Source of the DNA: Panonychus citri
Lineage: Eukaryota; Arthropoda; Arachnida; Trombidiformes; Tetranychidae
Assembly (NCBI RefSeq): GCF_014898815.1
Contig: NW_026515526.1
Span: 124,001-188,000, forward strand
Direction of reading: 5' to 3'
Length of the DNA: 64,000 nucleotides
Made by a program: the position numbers and the translations under genes. Within the stretch, counting starts at the first letter, position 1; each line of letters starts with the position of its first letter. Below are positions 18,612-27,176 of this stretch, one piece after another. A model generated the notes under the pieces. It had not been told where the DNA came from and made no database searches. It was given only the letters and a program-made list of their open reading frames with translations.

Positions 18612-19517
18612 CTACATTGTTATTTTCAGATGAATAAATTCATGAATTTTCATGATTACAAGTTTACTTTCCGGTAGACTCATATCTTTGAAAAAACAAT
18701 GACTCAAATTCTTTTCTTTAAACACATATTTCATTGTGTTCTCACTGTCATGCAATTTTGTTTGCGAGTCATAGAGAAAATCGTCTTCGGATGAAATTAA
18801 TAATTTAGAAACTGATTTTGGGATATTCGAACAGTTGTAAAGGTATCCGTTTGGTACATTCTTCAATAGAAATAGTTCAATCAATAAATAATTGCTTAAA
18901 ACTTTTGCTGTTAATGGGCGTAAATCAAGTAAACCATCTAGAGTAATAAACTTTTCGATAGTCAAACCAATTATTGGTACTTCTAGAAGGTTACTTATTT
19001 TTTCAGAAAACTCTTTTGTAATAAATGTACCACAAAGAAGCGCACCAGCTGAAACACCCAAACCATAAAATTTTCCATATTTATGTACATATTTCACAAG
19101 TACAGAATTAATCGCCAACATTGTTTCTTTAAGATTATTACGAAAACGTACTGGATAGTTGAATATCAGTATATCGAACGAGCTTGGATTATAATTGTAT
19201 AGATTTGAACAAAAATCGTAATAATTTTCTTTAGAATTGTAAACAAATCCACCTCCAATAAAAACAACAAGCAATGCAGTATTCTTCACATTACCATTAA
19301 CTTCGCTATAAAACATAGATTCAACTCCATTTACAACATGCAAGTTTTTGACTTCTCTCGATATCTTCCGTCTGATTGGTGTGATTAAAAAAGTGAAATA
19401 GCCATTTATACATTGTACGAGTAATTGAGGAAACCAGAAAGTGACACATAAAATAACTACTAACAACAAAAACAAATAATTTATCAAGTAAGCAAGCAAC
19501 CTTAACCAATCTCTCAT
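18612..19517 (-). CDS. Membrane-anchored alpha/beta hydrolase (esterase/lipase-like)
   Basis: The 301-residue protein starts with a strong membrane segment (about residues 8-35). It then shows an oxyanion-hole loop (FIGGGFVY, compare HGGG in the hormone-sensitive-lipase family), a nucleophile elbow GVSAG, a late Asp-bearing loop (SSEDDFLYDS) and a late His (LSHCFF), in the correct order for a Ser-Asp-His triad. The N-terminal anchor plus this core recalls arylacetamide-deacetylase-like esterases of animals. The substrate is unknown; lipid or ester hydrolysis on a membrane is inferred. Its start codon overlaps that of the divergent TK-like gene in a shared CATG. Confidence 0.7.
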   Translation of the reverse strand: MRDWLRLLAYLINYLFLLLVVILCVTFWFPQLLVQCINGYFTFLITPIRRKISREVKNLHVVNGVESMFYSEVNGNVKNTALLVVFIGGGFVYNSKENYYDFCSNLYNYNPSSFDILIFNYPVRFRNNLKETMLAINSVLVKYVHKYGKFYGLGVSAGALLCGTFITKEFSEKISNLLEVPIIGLTIEKFITLDGLLDLRPLTAKVLSNYLLIELFLLKNVPNGYLYNCSNIPKSVSKLLISSEDDFLYDSQTKLHDSENTMKYVFKEKNLSHCFFKDMSLPESKLVIMKIHEFIHLKITM

Positions 19518-21075
19518 GTTTTACTTCTACACACAAATTCTCTGGAAACAGTTTCTATTGTATCAACAATGTGATAAGCGTTCAGAGTATGTAATCTTTT
19601 TCATCGAAAAGTTTAGAGAATTCAACTGTTTTGCTGTTTATTCTGATACATGTTACATTGATATTCCCTATCGTGAGATTGTTGGTACACTGAATAAATC
19701 AGTCGTTCCACGCCATATATGTGATGAAATCTTTAAGCAGTTGGAACACTATTTGAAAAAACAAAAAATTAATTTATCTCTACCACAACTTGACTATATA
19801 CTTCATGGAATTGGTTCTCTCGTATTAACCTGGAACCTTGTACGGTACCGATCTCCCTCATGTCCTACATTATCACGCTTTTTGACAGGCATGGAGGGAT
19901 TATTGTCGAATGATTCTATATCTATATTTCATGATGATTGTTGGATGTTTCTTTACACGCCAGTTTGTCTCAAAATATGGAAAAACATAGCCTCTTGTTC
20001 TTCTGCTCTACCTCTGGCAATACCTTCGACTTCTTGTTTTTCTATTGCTGCCGGGTATTCAAAATATTTCAACTATTTTTCGGATAATTATCGTGCTATT
20101 TGCGAACATTTGCAGCTGGATGAATACTTTGATTTTCTACACGAACAGTCAAATTGCAGGGCTCTAAGTGTTCCAACTCTTGCAAGTATCGAGAAATGGA
20201 ACGCAACGTGTGAAAGTAAAGCCCATTTTCCATTACCTCAACTTAAAAGTGAACAAAACACTCATGTACATCAATCGAAAATTAAATATATTACTGGAAC
20301 TGCTTGTGTAGGTAAATCGTCTATTTTGAAAAAATTAAAGTCTGACTGCAATTGGCAGATTTATTCAAGGGGTCAGATTGGAACATTTGCTGGGAAGGCA
20401 AAAACGCCACTTCATGTTGCTGGTTTACATCTTGCTCTCGACCATGTTCTCGGAAAGAATAATGTAATCGGTGATCGTGGAATAATTGATAATCCTCTTT
20501 GGACAATCATCATGGATATTCTGAAATTTTCACAACAACAACAACACCACAATCAAAACCATTTACCGAATCGTGAACACGCGTTGCTCTATAAAGAAAA
20601 GCTATTTTATCGTTTATTCGAGCTTTTCGATTGTTTCAATGAACCAGTTTTACTGGAACTTTCAAAACACAATGTTGTCATAATAATTGACAACTGTGTT
20701 ATCGCAAATAAAAAACGTATGAGAAAAAGAGCCACGGGTAATGACATTCACAGAAGCGCTATTGAAACGTATGTACTCATACAAAACATGGCCTACTATG
20801 TTTGCGCTAAACTTTTCCCAAATTGGAAACTTCTGTGTGTTCCATACAAATATGAAGAATATAACTTCAATATTGATTCAAACATCTATACAGAAGATTA
20901 TGTGAAAAAAATAAATATCTATTTTGTATCTGTTTCAGAAAGCGACGAACTTGGCTCTGACAAAGCAAATAAAAATATTACCAATGAACACCAGAAAGAT
21001 ATGCAGTTCAGCAAAATAAATCCAGAGTTGCATCCATCGAACCAATACAGTCAACATATTGGTATTTACAAGTAA
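19516..21075 (+). CDS. Thymidine-kinase-like protein with long N-terminal extension
   Basis: A 519-residue protein. The C-terminal half has the deoxynucleoside-kinase fold signature: P-loop GTACVGKSS (about residues 257-265), a DRG motif after a hydrophobic strand (NVIGDRGII) and a late strand with VVIIIDNC. The first 250 residues are not recognised and are absent from ordinary kinases. dNK/TK enzymes phosphorylate nucleosides for DNA synthesis, but activity cannot be inferred because the lid region is not obvious. It is one of three TK-like genes here, a nudivirus habit. The start overlaps the esterase start in CATG. Confidence 0.65.
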   Translation: MFYFYTQILWKQFLLYQQCDKRSEYVIFFIEKFREFNCFAVYSDTCYIDIPYREIVGTLNKSVVPRHICDEIFKQLEHYLKKQKINLSLPQLDYILHGIGSLVLTWNLVRYRSPSCPTLSRFLTGMEGLLSNDSISIFHDDCWMFLYTPVCLKIWKNIASCSSALPLAIPSTSCFSIAAGYSKYFNYFSDNYRAICEHLQLDEYFDFLHEQSNCRALSVPTLASIEKWNATCESKAHFPLPQLKSEQNTHVHQSKIKYITGTACVGKSSILKKLKSDCNWQIYSRGQIGTFAGKAKTPLHVAGLHLALDHVLGKNNVIGDRGIIDNPLWTIIMDILKFSQQQQHHNQNHLPNREHALLYKEKLFYRLFELFDCFNEPVLLELSKHNVVIIIDNCVIANKKRMRKRATGNDIHRSAIETYVLIQNMAYYVCAKLFPNWKLLCVPYKYEEYNFNIDSNIYTEDYVKKINIYFVSVSESDELGSDKANKNITNEHQKDMQFSKINPELHPSNQYSQHIGIYK

Positions 21076-22955
21076 AACGAAATGTATCTCGCATACTGAT
21101 GTTTACTTTCTACTCTTGCATTGCCTGTTAACATCAAATTATCCAAACTTTTGTTAATAAAATATAGCTCATCTATTTGTTTGAACGTCAACTCATTCTG
21201 ACCAAAGCTTTTTTCATCTTTTTCAAATTTACTATCTTTAACAATCCAGTTTGTTAATCCATCATGTTTACGTAGAGATTCAAATTCTGGTGGCCAATCA
21301 AGATTTTTTTCCTTTTTCATATTTGATTTATTGTAAATAGCAAAATCTGTTCTGAGTTCTGCTCTACATTTTGCATATGAAAAATAAGGATATGATTGCA
21401 AGATAAGACTCAAAAAGACATATTTCTCACTATTTGAGTTTTGACAGAGATAAGCTAGATTCTCAAAATCAGAACAGTTTATGGTGTAATGAGAACACAG
21501 GTAAACTGCATCAATTTGACTTGTACAAATTGAACAAATCCATTTTATTAGCCCATAGCTTAACTGAGACGTATCTCGATTTCCATTACTTTGTGGTAAC
21601 ATTATGGGTGAACCATCATTATGCTGGCATTTTAAAGAAATATAATTTCTTAATTGGTTGAACGGTGCTAGGATGAAATGATAGTTCTTATAAATCAAGG
21701 TTGGTTTCTTTATGCGTAATCTAATTGCGAGTAAACCAAGGGCTTGTTCATGGAGAGTGTTTGAATAGAGAGTAAAATTGAACAAATCTTTCAATGTTGT
21801 TATTTTATTCAATTCTGTAAGGTAGTAAAATAAATCTGATAGATTAACAATATCACGAAGAAATTTGGAAATTGTTTCTTTATTGTATTCTTTATTGAAC
21901 TCATTGAGGAAAATCAACTTTCCATTCACAATAGCATGCCCATCAACGAAAGGAAATAATCGTTCAATTTTTGTGATAAGCTCTCTGTTCAACATTGTTG
22001 ATGATAGCATTCTTACATTTGGTTTTAAAGTGTTATTCCAGTAATTTATTATCGTAGAGGTTATCCTCTCGAAATGGTATGTATTTATGAAAATATCTTC
22101 TTCGTCAGTATTTTTTTTCAATTTCAAATTATAATTCAAAGTTCTGTAATTTGACAGCGGTTTGACGGAAGACATGTCATACATTGGTATGCTTGAAACA
22201 TCTATCAATCTACCGTTGAATTCTATTGATCGGTGTGGTGATTCGAATATTTGTTTAACATAATGATCTGCAAACTCAACACTTTCAATTACTTTTAACA
22301 ATAGAAATCTCCAATTAGTGTCGAAATGAGCTGTGCCTATTTCATTGGTATTTTCCAACTTCAAAGAGAACATCAAATTCTGATAGATGTAATAAGAAAG
22401 TGTACTATTTTTCATGTAATAAAATTTAATTTCATTGCCAAAGCAAAGTTTATTAAAATCAGTGAGTGACCCATGAGCTTGTTCAAGCGAAACATCAGTG
22501 ACATTGGTGAAACTGTGATTACCTGCTTGATTACTTTGTTTCCTTTTTTTCTGTTCACTCTTGTAGTATTCATCTGAGAATACATTTTTTACTACTGGCA
22601 TATACAAAATGGTATAAACTTCTGGAGTCCATTTGCTCAATATTTTCCTAGCAACATTTTCATTCACAACTTTGCATTTTGCTAAATCTGAATCGATCTG
22701 ACAAGCACCAGAATCAATCAATTTATCTAGATTATAATAAATTGCATTTGATTTTGTGATATTTTTAAATCCAATACCGGATAAACTGATAACCTCTTTT
22801 TGAAACACCGATATACTTTCACTGTTAGTTCTATCTATGTTCTTGTACTGTAAAAAACGTCCATTCTCTAGGATAGATAATATAGCACGAAACCTATTAA
22901 TTTGTGTATCAGTGTAGATAGTTTTGTTTTTGAACTCCCGTAGTGTTATACTCAT
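21066..22955 (-). CDS. Large unrecognised protein
   Basis: The ATG of MSITLREF gives about 629 residues; a longer frame extends upstream but would run through the divergent gene whose ATG is at 22957. No signal peptide or membrane span is present. Cysteines cluster at about residues 480-520 (CSICTSQ, YLCSHYTINC). Its last 10 nt overlap the end of the convergent TK-like gene. No family motif is visible. The head-to-head pairing with a 255-residue protein suggests coordinated expression. Confidence 0.65.
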   Translation of the reverse strand: MSITLREFKNKTIYTDTQINRFRAILSILENGRFLQYKNIDRTNSESISVFQKEVISLSGIGFKNITKSNAIYYNLDKLIDSGACQIDSDLAKCKVVNENVARKILSKWTPEVYTILYMPVVKNVFSDEYYKSEQKKRKQSNQAGNHSFTNVTDVSLEQAHGSLTDFNKLCFGNEIKFYYMKNSTLSYYIYQNLMFSLKLENTNEIGTAHFDTNWRFLLLKVIESVEFADHYVKQIFESPHRSIEFNGRLIDVSSIPMYDMSSVKPLSNYRTLNYNLKLKKNTDEEDIFINTYHFERITSTIINYWNNTLKPNVRMLSSTMLNRELITKIERLFPFVDGHAIVNGKLIFLNEFNKEYNKETISKFLRDIVNLSDLFYYLTELNKITTLKDLFNFTLYSNTLHEQALGLLAIRLRIKKPTLIYKNYHFILAPFNQLRNYISLKCQHNDGSPIMLPQSNGNRDTSQLSYGLIKWICSICTSQIDAVYLCSHYTINCSDFENLAYLCQNSNSEKYVFLSLILQSYPYFSYAKCRAELRTDFAIYNKSNMKKEKNLDWPPEFESLRKHDGLTNWIVKDSKFEKDEKSFGQNELTFKQIDELYFINKSLDNLMLTGNARVESKHQYARYISFYL

Positions 22956-22956
22956 T

Positions 22957-23724
22957 ATGTCTACAGACGATTTACTATATTCAGAAAGATTTTGTGAAAA
23001 TCTGCAAACATTCATGTTTAAAACAAACGGAAGGTTCAAAATCCAAGAGATCATCCAGCAATTGGTTACCTTCAATGAATCAAATATTCTTAAAACAATA
23101 CTGCTTGACCCACACAATGTAAACGCGCGCAACTGTATCCGACAGATTGTGAGTACAGGAGGGTCTCGCGTTCCACCCAGATTCTATGAAAGATTGGTTA
23201 CCATTCTCACATCTGAAATTTGTATATTCAGTTGTAACAATTTACAGACAGAATCAGCAACCCTGAAAATCAACTATAAACCATTTCAAAATGCTATGCC
23301 AGTAACAACAAATTATATGACAACATTGAAACAACAAATTGCTGATGATCTCAGTAAGGTAAACACACGATCTTACTCGTTGTATACAAAGTATCGAGGT
23401 GTTGATCAAATTTATTCTGATTCAAATTCAATTGGAATAACTCTTGATACAAATATTATCACAGCAATTGTTAACGCTGAAATTCAGTTGAATAAGTACT
23501 TGTTAGATAATGCTAGCTATGCCAATATGTCAGTTTCAAGTTTTGTTAAAACAAAAAATGAGCTTTCATCCTTGGAAAACAGTGCAGTAGTTTCCAGTAA
23601 CAGTAATGGTTTCAGTAAAGATTTAATTTTACCAACAATTACAGATATCGATTATATTGTCGATACTGATGAAGAAACTGATGAAACCGTAATCAAGAGA
23701 CCTAAAGGCAAACAGAAAAAATGA
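22957..23724 (+). CDS. Unrecognised protein, possible structural protein
   Basis: The ATG MSTDDLL lies one base from the start of the divergent large gene, giving 255 residues. A conserved-looking turn (STGGSRVPPRFYERL) sits near residue 70, followed by a Ser/Asn-rich middle and a charged tail ending in KGKQKK. It neighbours the P6.9-like gene, so a virion protein is possible. I considered the VP39/31K capsid family but have no firm motif. Confidence 0.55.
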   Translation: MSTDDLLYSERFCENLQTFMFKTNGRFKIQEIIQQLVTFNESNILKTILLDPHNVNARNCIRQIVSTGGSRVPPRFYERLVTILTSEICIFSCNNLQTESATLKINYKPFQNAMPVTTNYMTTLKQQIADDLSKVNTRSYSLYTKYRGVDQIYSDSNSIGITLDTNIITAIVNAEIQLNKYLLDNASYANMSVSSFVKTKNELSSLENSAVVSSNSNGFSKDLILPTITDIDYIVDTDEETDETVIKRPKGKQKK

Positions 23725-23819
23725 AATATCAAGCTTTCAACGATTAAAAATTGTACTGATTTCAATGTCAGCATGCTATCAAGGCAATATTAATTACTGC
23801 ATCGAGAAGCACTTCTTTT

Positions 23820-24017
23820 TTACATTGACTGCGAGCGTGATCTTGAGCGTTTTCTGGCTCCTCGAGGGACAGGGCTTCGACTTCGTCTTCTGATTGGCGA
23901 TCGAGAAGACGATCTTCTACCTTTTGATGAAAATCTTTTAGATGGAGATCTAGACCTAGATCGCGATCTTGGTCTTCTAACATTCGGTTTGTTCCGCGTG
24001 CGTCGTCGACGTACCAT
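23820..24017 (-). CDS. p6.9: P6.9-like protamine (arginine/serine-rich DNA-condensing protein)
   Basis: A 65-residue protein dominated by Arg and Ser, with many RS/SR dipeptides, starting MVRRRRT. Size and composition match baculovirus and nudivirus P6.9, which packs viral DNA in the nucleocapsid and is regulated by phosphorylation. A frame of 71 codons in another minus-strand phase (23768-23983) is its acidic mirror and is not counted. In baculoviruses p6.9 lies next to lef-5; here it is about 17 kb away. Confidence 0.8.
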   Translation of the reverse strand: MVRRRRTRNKPNVRRPRSRSRSRSPSKRFSSKGRRSSSRSPIRRRSRSPVPRGARKRSRSRSQSM

Positions 24018-24037
24018 GTTAATTTATTGATTATAAT

Positions 24038-24637
24038 TTAATACAATATCCAATTACAATCAACAAAATATTGTTTATTTTTGAAACTATTAGCTCTATT
24101 ATAATACTTGTATACAAACTTACTGTTATTCGTTATTCTATATAAAAAGTTTGGTTCCCAGTCACTCTCTATTATATGAATATCACTATCGTTGATGATG
24201 CTATCTTCCCTATTTTCCCTGTTTCCTGGTGATAGTACTTCTATACTTAGCACGGAGAAACATGCATTTGGTAGCCATTCTTTAAGGTTTAGCAAAAGAT
24301 CTCTTTTTATCTGTTTGTCATGGGTATGTGATGAGCCAAGTGCTGCATTTATTATTTTATAAGCACAAATTTCAACTTTATTACAAAGCCAAACAAAATC
24401 CTCATCAAAATGGTAATGTAAATATCTATTAAATTTAGCACAAGTACAATTTTGTCTCACTTCATCTAGATTACAGTCGTAAACTAGAGGAACTTCTTCA
24501 GAATTATAGTAATCATTGTATTTTGATATAAGTAGCTGATTGAAAATTTTTGGTAAAACATCATAATTATCAGTGATATACTCTGTTATCAGTGATACAA
24601 ATTGTGTGAACTGTTCTTGTTTAATTGACACTTGCAT
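24038..24637 (-). CDS. Unrecognised 199-residue protein
   Basis: Starts MQVSIKQ, 17 nt from the divergent gene at 24655, and ends about 20 nt upstream of the P6.9-like start on the same strand. It has a cysteine group (CNLDEVRQNCTCAKF) around residues 55-70 and further cysteines later. No signal peptide or membrane span. No family recognised. Confidence 0.6.
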   Translation of the reverse strand: MQVSIKQEQFTQFVSLITEYITDNYDVLPKIFNQLLISKYNDYYNSEEVPLVYDCNLDEVRQNCTCAKFNRYLHYHFDEDFVWLCNKVEICAYKIINAALGSSHTHDKQIKRDLLLNLKEWLPNACFSVLSIEVLSPGNRENREDSIINDSDIHIIESDWEPNFLYRITNNSKFVYKYYNRANSFKNKQYFVDCNWILY

Positions 24638-24654
24638 GTTAGTGAGCGATTATA

Positions 24655-25173
24655 ATGTTATCCAATGTATTGAATGAGAAGCCTATTGATACCTCTGAAA
24701 ATCATGAAACTGTCGCTATATCTACGATAAATACACAAAAAACAGTTGGAAAAAAGCAATCAGCTAGTAAACCGTTTACTTCTACTAATAACGCAATAGA
24801 TTCTCAACCTATTGTTGCCACTGTTGATAAGGATTCATATTCACGAACGACAAACACGGTACAGGAGAAATGTCATGTTGATGGAAACAAATCCTGCAAC
24901 ATAATAAGTATGAAACGTTCACGAAAACACAGTATTATGAAAAAAAAACTCAAACAAAAAAAATATCTTATAAAGTTGAACAAAAAGCAAATCAGAGTTC
25001 TTTACCAAACCATGAGTAAACCTAGTCACGCTGCACCAGCAAAACAACCTTCAGCTCACGAAGCATATAGAACTAAGTTTCTTACTTTTCATCCTCTTAT
25101 CACACATGTAGTCATTACATTTTTAGTTAACAAGGCTGTTTCTTTGTTGGCAAATAAATATTCTTTTTTGTAA
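24655..25173 (+). CDS. Unrecognised basic protein with hydrophobic C-terminus
   Basis: A 172-residue protein. The first 80 residues are polar, Ser/Thr-rich and probably disordered. A strongly basic stretch (about residues 85-122, many Lys and Arg) follows, then a hydrophobic C-terminal segment (about residues 145-172) that could be a tail anchor. The next gene on the same strand starts 26 nt downstream and is also a polar protein with a C-terminal-half membrane span, so the pair may work together. Confidence 0.55.
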   Translation: MLSNVLNEKPIDTSENHETVAISTINTQKTVGKKQSASKPFTSTNNAIDSQPIVATVDKDSYSRTTNTVQEKCHVDGNKSCNIISMKRSRKHSIMKKKLKQKKYLIKLNKKQIRVLYQTMSKPSHAAPAKQPSAHEAYRTKFLTFHPLITHVVITFLVNKAVSLLANKYSFL

Positions 25174-25199
25174 TATAGACCTGATTGTATGTTTCCAAC

Positions 25200-25823
25200 A
25201 TGGCTTTCATGATTCAGAAAACAGCCAATTATTTAACGAAAAATGCCAATACGAATAACAATATTTTACCGTATCAAGATCAGCAACAACTTGAAAACCA
25301 ACAAACAGTCTTGGGATCAGCAAAAATAGCAGAATCATCTCATCAGCCCTCCTCGCCTACCAAATCACCGTCACACTCACACCCCGAAAATAAGCTCATA
25401 AATCAAATTGACCAATTCATAACAGATCCACGGTTAACTGGTGTTGAACATATTGCACAAAATGCATTAGAGAAAATAGATGATAAAATAATAGAAAAAA
25501 TTGAAAAAGATACTAATTCAAACTGTAAACATAGGTTCTTGTTATGTTTCCATAAAATGATAGTCGGTTTAAAGATTTCTCTTAGCTTATGCCTCGTTGT
25601 TTTTACAATTTTCATGTTCTATAAACTTTTTACCGATGAAGATGGAAAAGTTAATGGTAATGCCTACAACTCAACAAGTTTCTATCAGTTAATCAGAAAC
25701 AATTTTCCGATAGACGGAGTTAAATTATTAGAGTTTTTAAATAACCTACAAAAACAATTGAACATAACAATTGTTCAACATGATCAGGGTATAGTTGGAA
25801 ATACAACTTTGTTAATAGAATAA
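25200..25823 (+). CDS. Membrane protein with polar N-terminal region
   Basis: I use the ATG MAFMIQK (207 residues). Gln/Ser/Pro-rich sequence occupies about residues 30-75, then a charged helical region, one membrane span at about residues 120-145 (ISLSLCLVVFTIFMFYKLF), and a 60-residue C-terminal domain with NxS/NxT glycosylation sequences. This is single-pass topology compatible with an envelope protein. No family recognised. Confidence 0.6.
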   Translation: MAFMIQKTANYLTKNANTNNNILPYQDQQQLENQQTVLGSAKIAESSHQPSSPTKSPSHSHPENKLINQIDQFITDPRLTGVEHIAQNALEKIDDKIIEKIEKDTNSNCKHRFLLCFHKMIVGLKISLSLCLVVFTIFMFYKLFTDEDGKVNGNAYNSTSFYQLIRNNFPIDGVKLLEFLNNLQKQLNITIVQHDQGIVGNTTLLIE

Positions 25824-25874
25824 TGTAATGACTTAGCACTTAAATTCAAATCAAGTATCTTATTATTATCGTGT

Positions 25875-26516
25875 TTAAATTAGGTTTTTTATTTGGGGAA
25901 AAGCTTCTACATCCAATACATTTACAATTTCAATGTAGGTAGTAGTCGCTCCAATATCTGGACTTTCATCGATACTTTGCATTGCTCTAGTCCCTTCGAC
26001 GATATATTTGTGTTCTGCTGGATATTTTCGCTGAAATTTTTTCAAAGCTGGAAGAGGACGTTCCCCACTGTAAGCAATCAGCGGACCATGAGTTTCCAAC
26101 GGCATAATAGATAAATTATCTGTCATCCAAAAAAGTAAACTTTGCAAAAGAATGTTATTGAAAACTTCCATCTCTTCATATGTTTTTGGATTAGGTATAA
26201 ATTTTGGAGGTTCTTGATAGCAATAATGAAATGAAATAAAATTCGAAATAAACAATGATTGGCTGTAATATAAGTATCTTAAATCAGATAGAAATATAAC
26301 CTCTCCTTGTAACTTTTTTTCAATAGTTTCAACAAGCAGTTCATTAAGAGCTTGTCGCAAAGATGTACGTTTAATGTAAGGAACGTAGAACTCATACAGC
26401 GTTTCTTTGAGACACACTAAATGACAGTCGTCCGCATCGTGGCCACTCTGTGATTTCAATATCTGTTCCAAGCCAATTGTAGTATGATTGTTGGTAGTGA
26501 CAAACCGTATCCACAC
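25875..26516 (-). CDS. Unrecognised 213-residue protein
   Basis: Starts MWIRFVT, with no membrane segment and a mixed alpha/beta composition. It ends about 50 nt from the convergent membrane-protein gene. Upstream, 175 nt of non-coding sequence separates it from the next gene on the same strand; that stretch contains a small perfect inverted repeat (26639-26656) that may be a transcription-end hairpin. Confidence 0.55.
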   Translation of the reverse strand: MWIRFVTTNNHTTIGLEQILKSQSGHDADDCHLVCLKETLYEFYVPYIKRTSLRQALNELLVETIEKKLQGEVIFLSDLRYLYYSQSLFISNFISFHYCYQEPPKFIPNPKTYEEMEVFNNILLQSLLFWMTDNLSIMPLETHGPLIAYSGERPLPALKKFQRKYPAEHKYIVEGTRAMQSIDESPDIGATTTYIEIVNVLDVEAFPQIKNLI

Positions 26517-26691
26517 ATATTGTTCATTTTTGTAAAGAAATGTTGAACTTATTTTTGGCTGGATTGCTTCAAACTCTCTGTACTTATTCTTTCTGCATCT
26601 AACCGATCAACTGAACGAAATTGTTTATGTTTAACACTATCCAATGATTGTTGGATTGTCCTTGATGTTAACTTTGAAACTAAATGTATCC

Positions 26692-26961
26692 CTAAAGAGA
26701 TGGTTCAAATGAGTTGAAATCAGATTTAGACCGAAGCAGTTTCCATAGGTATTTTTTAACTTTATATTTATGCTTTTCGTTTGTCAAAAGTAAACTCCAC
26801 GGGGTCTCTGTATGACACTGAACCATCCAGTTGGCGAGACAAGATAATTCAAAGCTCAGTGTAACATCATTGTCGACCAGTTTTAACATCAATGAAACGA
26901 GGTAGTCTATATCCTTGACCAAATTTAACCTTGTAACTGATTGATTTGTACTTTCCATCAT
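26692..26961 (-). CDS. Short unrecognised ORF overlapping the 26867-27154 ORF
   Basis: Using the double ATG (MMESTNQ) gives about 89 residues. It is helical and leucine-rich, then basic (LLTNEKHKYKVKKYLWKLL). It lies in a shifted frame relative to the 95-codon ORF upstream and overlaps its end by about 95 nt. Either the two are one gene with a +1 shift, or they are separate overlapping genes. No family recognised. Confidence 0.45.
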   Translation of the reverse strand: MMESTNQSVTRLNLVKDIDYLVSLMLKLVDNDVTLSFELSCLANWMVQCHTETPWSLLLTNEKHKYKVKKYLWKLLRSKSDFNSFEPSL

Positions 26962-27154
26962 GAACTGCAATGTATTCAATCGATTCAATTTCTATGTATT
27001 TGCTTTCCTCACTGGATGAATTAGTCCTATTCAGCTCGGAACACTTATTTCTATGTAAATCATCAGAAATCAACCACAGTAAATATAATTTTGAATGCCG
27101 AGAGTGAAGCAAAAAAGCAGGTACAATTATCAAACCTGTGTAGTCGCAATCCAT
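26867..27154 (-). CDS. Short unrecognised ORF, possibly the 5' part of a frameshifted gene
   Basis: A 95-residue product starting MDCDYTG, with a hydrophobic N-terminal third, a Ser/Asn/Glu-rich middle and a basic end. The coding-like character continues in the next frame after a run of four A residues (minus strand) near 26882, which suggests a single gene interrupted by a one-base shift. Its start is 22 nt beyond the stop of the upstream acidic protein gene. Confidence 0.45.
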   Translation of the reverse strand: MDCDYTGLIIVPAFLLHSRHSKLYLLWLISDDLHRNKCSELNRTNSSSEESKYIEIESIEYIAVHDGKYKSISYKVKFGQGYRLPRFIDVKTGRQ

Positions 27155-27176
27155 TAAAAAAATTAATTAACGATAA

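Noticed and set aside
22957..23724. VP39/31K capsid candidate
   Set aside because: Only gene context and size suggest it; no family motif could be identified by eye.
23768..23983. 71-codon acidic frame overlapping the P6.9-like gene
   Set aside because: It is the out-of-phase reading of the Arg/Ser codons, which gives Asp/Glu/Leu, and has no independent support.
26639..26656. Small perfect inverted repeat with 6-nt arms
   Set aside because: It is too short to distinguish from chance in A+T-rich sequence, so it is not listed as a terminator.
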